The notes: generated by a model from the sequence alone, not told the origin. A stretch of 64,000 nt of DNA from Alkalimonas collagenimarina (GCF_030717845.1 NZ_JAUZVZ010000010.1:62001-126000), one strand, 5' to 3'. Shown: positions 1-9,230, counted from the first letter of the stretch. A program made the numbers and translations.

Positions 1-1545
1 ATTTATCTGGTGCTTGCAACCAGTACCGCACAAAATAATGCAAGAACGCTGGAAAATACCCGTGATGTGCAATTTCCAGTATTGCAAGCGGCTGAAAGTA
101 GCTTGGTATTGTTGGAGCGGATCAGTGAATCACTGGCTAGTGCGGTCACCACAGGTGATGACGAGTCACTGCAAATTGCAGCTCAATTTTCGCAGCAATT
201 AACTCAAGGACTGCAACGAATTGGCCAACTCGACAATCGCTTTCAGCAAGAGATGCAGTCGATAAGTCGAAGTTTTGATGGCTATTACCGTGCTGCCTAT
301 ACTATATCTGAAGAAATGGTCAATAATACTGCTGACTTTAGTACTCTGGCAGAACGTAGCGAACGAATGAATGAAAGCTACGATCAAACCTTGCAGTTAC
401 TATCTGATTTTCGCGACGCCACAGAGGCGGATTTTACCAATGCCATCGATGATGCCAATCAACAAGCCTCTCGTTTAATCATGGTTGGTATTCTGATGGG
501 CATTATCACTACACTGGTGTTGTTTGGTACCGCTATTCCTATCGTGTTGGGTATTCGTAAAAACCTGAACAGCATGATTGAAACCCTGCGGAATTTAGCG
601 AAAGAAGATGGCGATTTAACGGTGCGCATCAAGACAGAGAGTAAAGATGAACTCGGTGATTTAGCCTATTGGTTTAACACCTTTATGGAGAAATTGCAGG
701 GTATCGTCAAAGATGTCGTCAATACTGCTTTGCCGCTCTCTTCTTTAGCCAAAGATTTAAACGAGTTGACAGAAGACACCAAGAAAACCATTCATGTCCA
801 ACAGCAGGCCGCCGATCAGGCGAAACAAGCGGTTGATCAAATGAATCATAGTGTGATGGCTGAGGCCAGTAGTGCCAATGAGGCCTCCCATGCAGCCAAC
901 GAATCCGGTGAAGCCGCCAATCGAGGCCAGAGCACCGTTGAGCAAACGGTCAGTAGTATCAAGCTGCTGGCCGCCAATGTCGTCGAAGCATCCGCGGTGA
1001 TTACACAGCTAGAAAATGATGCCAATCAAGTCGGCGCGGTATTGGATGTCATTAAAGGCATTGCCGAACAAACCAACTTATTGGCTTTGAACGCAGCCAT
1101 CGAAGCGGCACGAGCTGGCGATCAAGGTCGGGGTTTTGCTGTGGTAGCAGATGAGGTGCGAACGCTGGCATCACGCACGCAAAAATCAACCGAACAAATT
1201 CAAAAAACCATCGAGCAGTTGCAAAATGCAGCCCGCTCTGCGGTGCAAAAAATGGGGCAGAGCACCAGCCAAGCCGAAGAAAGTGTCACCTCGGCCAATC
1301 AGGCTGGCGAAGCACTGACACTGATCACCCAAAGTATTCACCAAATCCGCCTGATGAACCAGCAAATTGCTGACGCTACTGAAGATCAGCAAGCCATGGC
1401 AACCACCATAGTGAACCATGTCGATGATATTTATACCCATACCGAGCATAGCTCCAGCAGTGCCGATAACATTGCCAAAGCCAGTAGCGAGTTGGCCAGC
1501 CTGGCGCAAAGTCTGGAAAGCGTAGCCCGTCAATTTAGGGTATAA
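1..1545 (+). CDS. Methyl-accepting chemotaxis protein, 5' end outside window
   Basis: Chemoreceptor that would signal through CheA/CheW to the flagellar motor. The reading frame is open at base 1 (Ile-Tyr-Leu-Val...), so the gene begins upstream and the first membrane segment is at least partly missing. Counting from the GTG at base 10, a mostly helical periplasmic ligand region spans about residues 1-155, a membrane segment 156-182 and a HAMP domain about 180-233. The cytoplasmic coiled-coil signalling domain follows, with the highly conserved hairpin tip near 350-382 ([20 protein letters not shown], then [15 protein letters not shown]). There is no C-terminal CheR/CheB tethering pentapeptide. 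A strong terminator follows the stop. Ligand unknown. Confidence 0.95.
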   Translation: MYLVLATSTAQNNARTLENTRDVQFPVLQAAESSLVLLERISESLASAVTTGDDESLQIAAQFSQQLTQGLQRIGQLDNRFQQEMQSISRSFDGYYRAAYTISEEMVNNTADFSTLAERSERMNESYDQTLQLLSDFRDATEADFTNAIDDANQQASRLIMVGILMGIITTLVLFGTAIPIVLGIRKNLNSMIETLRNLAKEDGDLTVRIKTESKDELGDLAYWFNTFMEKLQGIVKDVVNTALPLSSLAKDLNELTEDTKKTIHVQQQAADQAKQAVDQMNHSVMAEASSANEASHAANESGEAANRGQSTVEQTVSSIKLLAANVVEASAVITQLENDANQVGAVLDVIKGIAEQTNLLALNAAIEAARAGDQGRGFAVVADEVRTLASRTQKSTEQIQKTIEQLQNAARSAVQKMGQSTSQAEESVTSANQAGEALTLITQSIHQIRLMNQQIADATEDQQAMATTIVNHVDDIYTHTEHSSSSADNIAKASSELASLAQSLESVARQFRV

Positions 1546-1585
1546 TGACAACTCACATAGCGATCAGTTGCCCGATATGAATAGC

Positions 1586-1620
1586 AAAAAGCCCGGTGAT
1601 ATTGACCGGGCTTTTTATTT
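1586..1620 (+). terminator. Rho-independent terminator after the chemoreceptor
   Basis: GCCCGGT (1591-1597) pairs with ACCGGGC (1605-1611) around a seven-base loop, flanked by A5 and T5. The symmetric A/T flanks mean it could also serve the converging minus-strand gene that ends at 1638. Confidence 0.88.
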
Positions 1621-1637
1621 TAACACACTCAAATTAT

Positions 1638-3860
1638 TCACTTTTTCTGCTGTTGAATAAACTGCAATAATTCAGCTTTTGCCATCGGTTTAGCGTACAA
1701 GAACCCTTGCACTTCATCACAGCCCATACCAATAATCACACGCTCTTGAGCAGTAGTTTCTACCCCTTCAGCAATGGTGGACAACCCTAGCCGCTTACCT
1801 AAATTAATAATGGTTTCAGCGATAGCGGAACCATTCGGTTTTTCGATGTCATTGACAAAGGCACGATCGATTTTGATGCGATCCAAAGGCAATTGCTGCA
1901 AGTAACTAAGCGACGAGAAGCCAATACCGAAATCATCAATGGCAACTTTAATACCGAAACTTTTGAGCTCTTTTAAAGCTGAGATAACAATTTTGGGGTC
2001 ATCCATCACCACCGACTCAGTGATCTCCAGTTCCAGTAATTCAGGTTTGATCTGAAATTGATTCACGCAATCAATCACCGACTCAACAAAGTGCGGACTG
2101 CGAAATTGTGGCATGGATACATTAACGGCGATCCGAAGACCATGAAAGCCCTGCCGCTTTAGCTCTTGCACCTGCATACAAGCCTGCTGCAACACCCAGG
2201 CCCCAATTTCTACAATCAGCCCGGAGTATTCAGCCAAAGGAATAAAGACTGCAGGCGAGACAAAACCACCGCCTTGCTGCGGCCAGCGTAGCAGAGCTTC
2301 CATACCAATCACCTGGCGGCTCTTCAAACAGATCTGTGGCTGGTACCAAAGTTGCAGTTTATCCTGGGCAAAATCATGTCGAAGGGTACGCAGCATCGCC
2401 AGCCGATCAGCCGTTTCTTCTTCCATTTCCGGGCAGTAGTACTCAAAGTTGTGGCTAATATTTTTCTTTGCCTTATTCAGAGCAATATAAACATGCTTGA
2501 GAATGCTCAGTCCCAGCTCACTACTGTCAGCCAAGCGGCAAAAGCCGTATGTGGCATCTACTTGCAAGCTATGTTCTGATGCTTGAAAAGGCTCCATAAA
2601 TAACGTATTCAACACTTCAGGAGTAAGCACCTTCTCTGAGCCAATCAAACCAAAAACATCAGCGCCGATCCGGCCAATCTGAGCATCGTTACCCAGTTGT
2701 TGAACCAATCGTTGCGTCACCGCAATCAATAACTCATTCCCCACATCCTGCCCTAAACCGTCATTCACATCGGAGAAGTGATTAATATCAATCAAAACCG
2801 CCACACTATCTTTGGCACCTAGACGGCGGGTATCTGCCAATAAGGTAGTGAACTCGTTTCTATTCGGTGTTTTAGTGAGGGGGTCAATATAAGCGGCGTG
2901 CCGAAGCTGCTGAAACAAGGTGACGTTTTCATAACCAATAGAGATATTGCTGAGAAACACCTCGATCAATTGCCGGTCAAAATCTTCAATCGGCCGATTG
3001 GTCTCTAAATAAACCGCCGCGCAATGCTGGCCAGTACCAAGATATAAGGCTGTATCTCGAGCATCAAAGATATGCGTTTTCAAGCTCAAACATTCGTTGA
3101 TGAGCTGAGTAATTCTTTTATTTTCAATGCGTTCCAAGCGGCACTTTATAAAAGGCGCATAATGCCCAGCCGCACCTAACACGTAAATAGCATCGGCATT
3201 GCTGCCATCATCTTCTATTTGAGCACAAAGCACCCCCTCGGCATGCAGACCAATCAGGGACGAAATCTGTGTGACCACCCCTTCGGAAAACTCATGCAGA
3301 GAGTGCTGCTCCAGCAGGTTAGCGCCGGCATTGATGATCTTTTGCAAGCCAATGCGATTCTGGTTGATGGTACGTATTTGCTGGTAGGAGCGAATAGAGG
3401 CAATAATGGTAGTGACTAACTTGCTGCGGGTTAACTCGGTTTTGGTTTTGTAATCGTTAATATCGTATTCTTTAATGACGCTTTCTTCAGGGGCATAACC
3501 TGGCTGACCTGTCCGCAAAATAATTCGCGTATCCTCGAGGCCAAGATCCTGACGAATTTGCTCCACCACCTTAAGGCCGGCATCATCAGTTTCCATCACA
3601 ACATCGAGCAGTACTAAGGCAATGTTCTCATTCGTACTCAGAAATTCGATCGCCTCTTTACCAGAGTAGGCATGATGAAAATGCAGCTGCTTTCCCTCGA
3701 CCACCACATCAGAGAGTGCCAGCTTAGTGACCGTATGAATTTCGTCATCATCGTCAACGATCAATACATGCCATTCACCCCGAGAAAAATCCAAAGGCTC
3801 CGTTGGCTCAGCTTCATCCGCCAAAAACAGAAAATCATTGGTATTTGTTTCAGGCACCAT
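1638..3860 (-). CDS. Response regulator with REC, DUF3369, degenerate GGDEF and EAL domains
   Basis: Cytoplasmic response regulator predicted to hydrolyse cyclic-di-GMP. Domains in order: REC about 30-155 (phospho-acceptor Asp86 in LLDVVME, Lys138), DUF3369 about 170-315, GGDEF about 330-480, EAL about 495-735. The cyclase signature is replaced by GADVF, so diguanylate cyclase activity is unlikely. The EAL domain keeps its key motifs: GMEALLRW, NVSMPQF, ELEITES, IDDFG, KIDRAF, AEGVET and QGFLYAKP. It should therefore be an active phosphodiesterase, perhaps controlled by the degenerate GGDEF domain acting as a GTP sensor. No cognate kinase lies beside it; the pseudokinase at 5028-7169 is the nearest two-component gene. 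Confidence 0.92.
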   Translation of the reverse strand: MVPETNTNDFLFLADEAEPTEPLDFSRGEWHVLIVDDDDEIHTVTKLALSDVVVEGKQLHFHHAYSGKEAIEFLSTNENIALVLLDVVMETDDAGLKVVEQIRQDLGLEDTRIILRTGQPGYAPEESVIKEYDINDYKTKTELTRSKLVTTIIASIRSYQQIRTINQNRIGLQKIINAGANLLEQHSLHEFSEGVVTQISSLIGLHAEGVLCAQIEDDGSNADAIYVLGAAGHYAPFIKCRLERIENKRITQLINECLSLKTHIFDARDTALYLGTGQHCAAVYLETNRPIEDFDRQLIEVFLSNISIGYENVTLFQQLRHAAYIDPLTKTPNRNEFTTLLADTRRLGAKDSVAVLIDINHFSDVNDGLGQDVGNELLIAVTQRLVQQLGNDAQIGRIGADVFGLIGSEKVLTPEVLNTLFMEPFQASEHSLQVDATYGFCRLADSSELGLSILKHVYIALNKAKKNISHNFEYYCPEMEEETADRLAMLRTLRHDFAQDKLQLWYQPQICLKSRQVIGMEALLRWPQQGGGFVSPAVFIPLAEYSGLIVEIGAWVLQQACMQVQELKRQGFHGLRIAVNVSMPQFRSPHFVESVIDCVNQFQIKPELLELEITESVVMDDPKIVISALKELKSFGIKVAIDDFGIGFSSLSYLQQLPLDRIKIDRAFVNDIEKPNGSAIAETIINLGKRLGLSTIAEGVETTAQERVIIGMGCDEVQGFLYAKPMAKAELLQFIQQQKK

Positions 3861-4123
3861 TCAAAATCCTTATTACAACATGATTATTGCCGTCGGATGG
3901 ACCGCACTTCTATCACCGCTATAAACTATAATAATATACCTTGATCCTATAATCGCAATGCTTAGTGAATCATTTCGTTATAAATATCACTGAATTAATG
4001 TGTTTTGTCTCATGCAACCCGATTATGTCCCCCATAATGAAACGAAACCACAACTAATACTTGCCCTTGATTGGAACAACTGCCAGTATCGTTATCATAT
4101 AAAGACCGGTACTGCAGGTAGGC

Positions 4124-5083
4124 ATGACCAAGATTTCTCCGCACAGTACAACCACTGGGGTAGCACCAGTACAGCGCTCGGGCCTGACGAAAAAAACATC
4201 GCGTCCTGGCAGCTCACGTACAGGAAAAAGCCAGACTCGCAAACACCACTTCATAAATAAATACAACCGCTTGGCGGCTTATGCTGGCGTTAACCTTACT
4301 GGCGGTGGAGGTGGAGGTAGCGACAAACTACCGGTACAACAACGAGCAGAGCGTCGCTTACGCATGCAGCAAGAACGCCAACAACTTAACTTAGAGCGCA
4401 TCATTGCATTCAGTGCAGACTATGCGCCTGAATACGTTGCAGAGCGCGATGTGGATCCAGATTGGTTCCATCACTACTGCGAGCTGGCTCTGAATATCTC
4501 CAATGCAGCCATGCAACAGTTATGGGCAAAAATTCTAGCTTGCGAAATTGCGGAGCCAGGGCAATTTTCATTGAAGACGTTGTACGTACTAAAACAGATG
4601 AGCTATAAAGAAGCCATTGCGTTGCAACACGCAGCTAGTTTGTGCAGCAGAGCACCGAATGAGCAATCAGGACGGATCTACTTTGGAGTATTTCGTCGGC
4701 CTTCATTTTTTCGTTTATTGACTGGCAGTAGCCAAGGATTATTGAACCTGAGCCAGTATAATTTAAGCTACCCGACGATACTCAGCTTAATGGATACAGG
4801 GCTACTGCATCATGCTGAAATTGAGAGTGGCGAAATTGCTTCAGGTGACAGCTTCCAGTTGAATATTCAGCAGCAGCGCTTTCAATGTGAAGCTCTTAAA
4901 AGTGGTCTTGTGTTGCAATATTACAAGTTCAGTCCGTTAGGCGAGGAGCTGCTGCCACTGCTTAATGTACCGTCGCAACCGAACTACCTTGCCGCATTAC
5001 AACAGTTACTCAGTAAAGACTTCACAGTTACAGCACAGCCTCATTCGCATCAGGCGGCTGAAGACACCAACGCAACAAAGTAG
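4124..5083 (+). CDS. TIGR03899-like conserved protein
   Basis: Soluble protein of 319 residues resembling the TIGR03899 family of conserved gammaproteobacterial proteins, whose function is unknown. The first ~65 residues are basic, Ser/Thr rich and end in a glycine stretch (GGGGGGS), probably disordered. The conserved core starts near QRAERRLRMQQERQQ and contains DPDWFHHY, LWAKILACEI and SLKTLYVLKQMS. No membrane segment or signal peptide is visible. The true start could lie further in than the ATG used here, because the N-terminal part is low complexity. Its last 56 bp overlap the 3' end of the converging hybrid kinase-like gene. The family call is from remembered similarity, not a search. 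Confidence 0.8.
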   Translation: MTKISPHSTTTGVAPVQRSGLTKKTSRPGSSRTGKSQTRKHHFINKYNRLAAYAGVNLTGGGGGGSDKLPVQQRAERRLRMQQERQQLNLERIIAFSADYAPEYVAERDVDPDWFHHYCELALNISNAAMQQLWAKILACEIAEPGQFSLKTLYVLKQMSYKEAIALQHAASLCSRAPNEQSGRIYFGVFRRPSFFRLLTGSSQGLLNLSQYNLSYPTILSLMDTGLLHHAEIESGEIASGDSFQLNIQQQRFQCEALKSGLVLQYYKFSPLGEELLPLLNVPSQPNYLAALQQLLSKDFTVTAQPHSHQAAEDTNATK

Positions 5084-7169
5084 CTACTTTGTTGCTGTCG
5101 AGCGGCTTTATCACCACATCGTTCATCCCTGCCTGTTTAAAGCGTTCAATCTCATCAGGTAAAGCGTGCGCGGTAAATGCCAAGATAGTGGTATGCTCAA
5201 ACTCAGCGTGTGTGCGTAACTGCTGTGTCACCTCAATGCCTGACATGTCAGGCAACTGAATGTCCATTAGGATCAAATCAAACTGCTGCTGTGCACATCG
5301 AGCTAAAGCAGCTTGGCCAGTGTATTCAGCAGCGAGGGTAAATGGATATGGTGCCAGCACAGCCTGTAAAAATGCCTGATTGGTTTCATTGTCATCGACG
5401 ATCAACAAACTAAAGCGTCGCTCTGTGGTTAATTGCTCTGTGCTTGATGCCGTTAAGGTCGGCAAGTGCTGCATGATTTCTTGGTTACTGACCGGTAACA
5501 CCAACTTCGGGACGGCCTGATCGCTTAGCCACGCCTGCGGGCTCTTACCGTCTGTGAGCAGCAAAACATGTGGCTGAGCCAATAATGCCTGCCATTGGCT
5601 GATCGCTTCATCCGGAACCTGCGCTGGCATCAGAACCAACATTGGCGCATCAGCACGCTGAGTCATCGATGGCAGGTCAGTCCACTCTTGAAGCACATTC
5701 AATTGATGCGTCAACCCTTTAAGATTATGCATTAACGAAGGTTCTATCGATGCTTTATCTTTAAAACAGTACAACCGCTCAAGCCGATTTGCCGGTGAGT
5801 GGCTGCTCACTTGCACCGGACATTCCAATAGAAAAGAGCTGCCTAGTTCATGCAAACAAGCAACCGACAGCTTCGCATTCAATCGTCGACAGGCTTGCGT
5901 GATAAAATACACCTCTAATGGTGTATCTGGCGTTATGGCCAACGGAGCACTTTCAAGCAACTGACACAACTCTTCCGAAAGAGACTCCCCTTTCATCAGC
6001 ACGGATAATTGCAACCGCCCTAGTTCAGGCTGTAACTGCCAATGCAATGCCAGCTGACTCTGCTGGGTCGAGCGACAACATAAGCGGATCAATGATTGGC
6101 AACACAAAGCCAGATCGGCCTCGCTCACACTGATGCTAAAATCGACCGCTTGCAAGTCTTCATACACCTGCAGCTGCTGTTTCTCCTGAACACAGGAGCG
6201 CCAGCCAGACATCTGCGATGCAATCCAATCGGCCAACATCAGCTTTGTAGTGGCGACAGGCTTTATCTGCCGTTGCTTCAAAGCCACGCCCTCGAGCAAC
6301 ACTTGCTTCAACCATTGATCAGGCGTATCAGCTACCTGAGCCAACAGCTCTGTAAACTCGCACTCTTGTTCAGCAAGCCGCTGCTGGGCATGTTGCAATT
6401 GTTCCGCTTGGGTCGATTGCTCGCTATCATGCTGTTGCCACTGCTGCTGCAATTCTACCAGTTGCTCCGCCAGCTCCGTTCGTTGTAATTCATGCTGTTG
6501 TTGCTGTTGCTGGATCTGTTCAAATAACTGATTAAAGACTGAAGATAACGGATGCTGCTGAGCAAGCCGGACATGGTGATCACCATCGAGCCAGCGTAGT
6601 GCTAGTTGCTTAAGATCTTCGCTACTTAACTGCAAAAAGTTTTTCTGCCTCTGTGCAGTTAACCACAGCGCAAACAGCAACAAACAGGGTACCATCAACC
6701 AAATCAACATTTGCCATAACCACAGTCCCCAAGGAAACTCCGGGCTTCCGGCTTCAATCAACAAATACCCCCACTCCGTCGGTTCGACAGAAAGTGTTAA
6801 TGGCTGACTAGACAGCACTCGATCATGATGTACACGATGAAACTGATGTTCGTTACCAAACCAGCCAGATTCAGGCTGCTCGATTAAGGTTCCTAACCCG
6901 GTTGAGTTAAGAACATCGCGTTCAGCATTTAATAAGGTAATGGAGTGGATAGGAAATAGCGCTTGGTGCTGGGCTTCCGAAAATAAGCTATTGATGTCCT
7001 GTTCGCCTGCATCTTGCAGTAGCAATTGAGTCGCCTTTGCCAGCAACTGATTCATAGTGGTCAATTGCTGTTGATGATCGTCACGAACCTGATGATGCAC
7101 CTGAAAGAAGGAAAGAAAAGTGGTAAATAACAGGGCTAATAGTAAGCTCAGGCCAATGACACGACTCAT
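5028..7169 (-). CDS. Degenerate BarA-like hybrid sensor kinase with C-terminal receiver
   Basis: Inner-membrane protein of 713 residues. Segments in order: TM1 about 4-24, a periplasmic loop of ~120 residues, TM2 about 148-172, a HAMP-like stretch, a Gln-rich coiled coil about 210-285, a region placed like HisKA plus HATPase (about 285-470), a receiver-like linker, and a good REC domain from 584 (IVDDNETN, Asp636 in LILMDIQLPDM, Lys688). The dimerisation region has no H-E-x-x-x-P histidine box, and the ATPase-like region lacks recognisable N and DxGxG boxes. It is therefore probably a pseudokinase whose REC is phosphorylated by another protein, or which acts by binding. The gene converges on and overlaps the TIGR03899-like gene. 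Confidence 0.85.
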   Translation of the reverse strand: MSRVIGLSLLLALLFTTFLSFFQVHHQVRDDHQQQLTTMNQLLAKATQLLLQDAGEQDINSLFSEAQHQALFPIHSITLLNAERDVLNSTGLGTLIEQPESGWFGNEHQFHRVHHDRVLSSQPLTLSVEPTEWGYLLIEAGSPEFPWGLWLWQMLIWLMVPCLLLFALWLTAQRQKNFLQLSSEDLKQLALRWLDGDHHVRLAQQHPLSSVFNQLFEQIQQQQQQHELQRTELAEQLVELQQQWQQHDSEQSTQAEQLQHAQQRLAEQECEFTELLAQVADTPDQWLKQVLLEGVALKQRQIKPVATTKLMLADWIASQMSGWRSCVQEKQQLQVYEDLQAVDFSISVSEADLALCCQSLIRLCCRSTQQSQLALHWQLQPELGRLQLSVLMKGESLSEELCQLLESAPLAITPDTPLEVYFITQACRRLNAKLSVACLHELGSSFLLECPVQVSSHSPANRLERLYCFKDKASIEPSLMHNLKGLTHQLNVLQEWTDLPSMTQRADAPMLVLMPAQVPDEAISQWQALLAQPHVLLLTDGKSPQAWLSDQAVPKLVLPVSNQEIMQHLPTLTASSTEQLTTERRFSLLIVDDNETNQAFLQAVLAPYPFTLAAEYTGQAALARCAQQQFDLILMDIQLPDMSGIEVTQQLRTHAEFEHTTILAFTAHALPDEIERFKQAGMNDVVIKPLDSNKVATLLRWCLQPPDANEAVL

Positions 7170-7223
7170 AGCTTGATACTCATGCGCGTTCTCCTAACAA
7201 CCACTAAATCCATCCTCACCGGC

Positions 7224-7979
7224 CTAGAACCTAAGTTCTAAGCCGGCAAAGACGCCCTTAGCATCGACATCCGTGCTTAGTCCGTCCATATTATCCAGCG
7301 TGAACTGCATAGACTGATACCCCAGCCGCACCGCTGCATCCAGTGCTATAGTATCCATCATGTTGTAACTCAAGCCACCACGAAAAGCGCGAACATCATG
7401 CCGACCTTGAGTCAGCCCGCTCAACTCAGCAAACACCTGCAGACCTGTACCGATTATATTTACACCGCCAGCTGCGTAGAGCATAGGCAGCGTATCATCA
7501 AGCGTTTGACGGCTGGCACTTTGAGACGTCGCAAGAGCAACCTCTGCAGCTCCATCCAGTCGCTTAAACTGGATCCCTACATCCAACTCGACCAAGTTGT
7601 TATCCAAAACTTCGTAATACAACACCAGATCCCAGTGCGATAGATCAAGGGTAGCATCCAACACAGAGCCTACCGAAAATTGCTGTCCAGCCAACGCAAA
7701 GGTTTGATCGAGTTCTGTTGAGGCCGTGTGTTTTAGTGATTGATAGCCAAGTCGTGCATTTGGAATAAATGGCAGTGGATGCTCCAACGTCACACCATAT
7801 GCTAGCTGATTTTTATTTTTATAATCGAATGGATGCATCACTCCGGTCTGACCAAAGGATCCGTCAGCCTTGGATTGCCAGCTATCAAGATGCAATGCCA
7901 CAGAAAAGAAATCTGCCTGAACATAACCAGACATCAGTAATGGCAAAGCACACAGAGCGCTCCCTAATTTTTTCATCAT
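7224..7979 (-). CDS. Outer-membrane beta-barrel protein, TIGR04219-like
   Basis: Predicted 251-residue outer-membrane barrel. The start is set at the MMKK codons because AAGGA lies 4-7 bases upstream and a clean signal peptide follows (KKLGSALCALPLLMSGYVQA, cut before DFF). An earlier in-frame start would overlap the upstream copper chaperone gene. The mature part has alternating hydrophobic residues and aromatic-girdle strands and ends in the classic C-terminal Phe (GLELRF). The start is only 7 bp from the stop of the PCu(A)C gene, so the two are probably co-transcribed. The substrate is unknown; the TIGR04219 assignment rests on overall look, not a search. Confidence 0.82.
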   Translation of the reverse strand: MMKKLGSALCALPLLMSGYVQADFFSVALHLDSWQSKADGSFGQTGVMHPFDYKNKNQLAYGVTLEHPLPFIPNARLGYQSLKHTASTELDQTFALAGQQFSVGSVLDATLDLSHWDLVLYYEVLDNNLVELDVGIQFKRLDGAAEVALATSQSASRQTLDDTLPMLYAAGGVNIIGTGLQVFAELSGLTQGRHDVRAFRGGLSYNMMDTIALDAAVRLGYQSMQFTLDNMDGLSTDVDAKGVFAGLELRF

Positions 7980-7986
7980 ATAATCC

Positions 7987-8439
7987 TTAACGCCGAGGAG
8001 GCATAGTAAGCTGTGCTTGTACTGGTATTGAGTGGCCATCAGCAAAGTGCAAAGTCAATTCCACAGATTGATCCGCAATCAATTCAACCGACGGATTGAA
8101 TAACATCAGGTGCAAACCACCCGGCTGTAGCACGACTTCACTATGAGCAGGGATTTCAATATGATCCACTTCCTGCATCCGCATCATGCCATCTACATGG
8201 GTGTGGGTATGCAACTCAATACGCTCAAAAGCGTCTGAAGCAACGGTTGTTAATTGCTGGAGTTGATCCGTATGATTGACCAGAGTGAGGTAACCGGCTG
8301 TCACGGTTCGGCCAGGCATGGGAACCCGAACTATGACCTCATCTGCAGAGATCGTGGCTGGAACCGCCGCCATCACTGGGGTAAATAAACCAAATAAAAT
8401 AAATAACAGAGTTAAAGTAACGACACGGAATGCGTTCAT
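7987..8439 (-). CDS. Periplasmic copper chaperone PCu(A)C
   Basis: Periplasmic Cu(I)-binding chaperone of the PCu(A)C family, which supplies copper for the CuA/CuB centres of cytochrome oxidase. It has a Sec signal peptide (about 1-24, cut after VMA) and a single cupredoxin-like domain. The diagnostic motif H-x10-M-x21-H-x-M is exact: His77, Met88, His110, Met112. Extra His residues near 77-81 (HTHTH) may add metal affinity. A ribosome site (GAGG) precedes the ATG. It is the first gene of a probable pair with the outer-membrane barrel downstream. No SCO or oxidase gene is in the window. Confidence 0.93.
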   Translation of the reverse strand: MNAFRVVTLTLLFILFGLFTPVMAAVPATISADEVIVRVPMPGRTVTAGYLTLVNHTDQLQQLTTVASDAFERIELHTHTHVDGMMRMQEVDHIEIPAHSEVVLQPGGLHLMLFNPSVELIADQSVELTLHFADGHSIPVQAQLTMPPRR

Positions 8440-8532
8440 AGCAGCCTCTTTTCTATGAAATACAGAGGACTACAGCATATCCTTTCTCGTGCTCAGGCAC
8501 CAGCCTTTGTCATACCCGACTAAAGCAAAAAA

Positions 8533-8730
8533 TTAATAATTAGGTAAAATCATGGCAGCAAGGCCGTACGCCACCAGCATGGCCAATGGAAAACAAATAA
8601 AAAGCACGATGGCCATTAGACGGATCAGGCCAACAGAATGATCGTAGTGCTTGGCAAAGCCAGCACAGACGCCTGCTAATTTACCGTGCTGACGATCCAG
8701 CCGCAATTTTTGGTTGTATTGCTCTCTCAT
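8533..8730 (-). CDS. Small PspC-domain membrane protein
   Basis: A 65-residue PspC-domain protein. The N-terminal cytoplasmic stretch has the family signature (GKLAGVCAGFAKHYD, then RLMAIVLF), followed by a hydrophobic hairpin about residues 37-62 ending LPNY. PspC proteins sense or transmit envelope stress in the phage-shock response. AGGAG sits 8 bases before the ATG. It is the last gene of a minus-strand cassette with a periplasmic protein and a 34-residue membrane peptide. pspA and pspB are not nearby, so this is probably a stand-alone PspC. Confidence 0.88.
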   Translation of the reverse strand: MREQYNQKLRLDRQHGKLAGVCAGFAKHYDHSVGLIRLMAIVLFICFPLAMLVAYGLAAMILPNY

Positions 8731-8786
8731 GGTATGACTCCTTCATTCACTCTTGTCAATAAACAGCCCGGACTACAAACGCGGGC

Positions 8787-8891
8787 TTAACCATCCAGTT
8801 TAGGCCGTAACCAGAAGCATACAGCGACCACTGGGATCATGCTTAGTACTGGTGTTAATAGCAGCAGCAGTAACTCGGTTGCAAATAACAT
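8787..8891 (-). CDS. 34-residue small membrane protein, start overlaps upstream stop
   Basis: Short reading frame found by eye. Its ATG overlaps the TAA of the periplasmic-protein gene (TAATG), an arrangement typical of translational coupling. The product begins MLFATELLLLLLTPVL and has one long hydrophobic stretch (about residues 2-27), then a short basic tail ending RPKLDG. That fits a single-pass inner-membrane peptide. No family is recognised. The evidence is the coupled start, the membrane profile and its position between a secreted protein and PspC, 56 bp upstream of the latter. It could still be chance. Confidence 0.5.
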   Translation of the reverse strand: MLFATELLLLLLTPVLSMIPVVAVCFWLRPKLDG

Positions 8892-9184
8892 TACTCGCCC
8901 AGCTCGTCATGTTGCTTTTTAGCCACGACCAGCTCTACATCGGCTTTGGCTGCTGATTTAACATCAACCTCGGCAGTATGTGGAATAGATTGCGCTGCTT
9001 GCTGAGTCATCTGCAGGATCCAATCCCGAGAGTTTTGCTTGATCTGCTCTTGCAATTCAATCGCCTGCTTTTGCAGCAACTCGGTCATCAGCTGACTCAT
9101 ATTGATGTCATTAGCTTCAGCTGAAGGTTGAAACGCAGTGGCACAAAGTACAACGGTGGCAGCAAAAATTGTTTTGGTTATCAT
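8891..9184 (-). CDS. Small periplasmic helical protein, function unknown
   Basis: A 97-residue secreted protein that I do not recognise. The signal peptide is about residues 1-24 (cut near AEA). The mature part is helical and rich in Gln, Lys and Glu (LMTELLQKQAIELQEQIKQ), suggesting a coiled coil, with a Val/Ala/Lys-rich tail. It heads a minus-strand cassette with a 34-residue membrane peptide (TAATG overlap) and PspC. AAGGAG precedes the ATG, and the ribosome site lies inside one arm of an inverted repeat (9193-9230). A role in envelope stress is inferred from context only. Confidence 0.75.
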   Translation of the reverse strand: MITKTIFAATVVLCATAFQPSAEANDINMSQLMTELLQKQAIELQEQIKQNSRDWILQMTQQAAQSIPHTAEVDVKSAAKADVELVVAKKQHDELGE

Positions 9185-9192
9185 GGTATTCT

Positions 9193-9230
9193 CCTTGGTG
9201 ATTTAATTATTGTCATAATGACCACCAAGG
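9193..9230. repeat. Inverted repeat CCTTGGTG...CACCAAGG at a translation start
   Basis: Perfect 8-bp arms (9193-9200 and 9223-9230) separated by 22 bp, just upstream of the periplasmic-protein gene that starts at 9184. The proximal arm contains the ribosome-binding bases (AAGG on the minus strand), so an RNA hairpin here would hide the start. It could equally be a DNA operator. Confidence 0.5.

Noticed and set aside
4000-4260. 86-codon frame upstream of and overlapping the TIGR03899-like gene
   Set aside because: No family or signal, wrong frame relative to the recognised gene, no ribosome site.
5918-6488. Plus-strand open frames opposite the pseudokinase
   Set aside because: Leu-rich antisense shadows without start signals.
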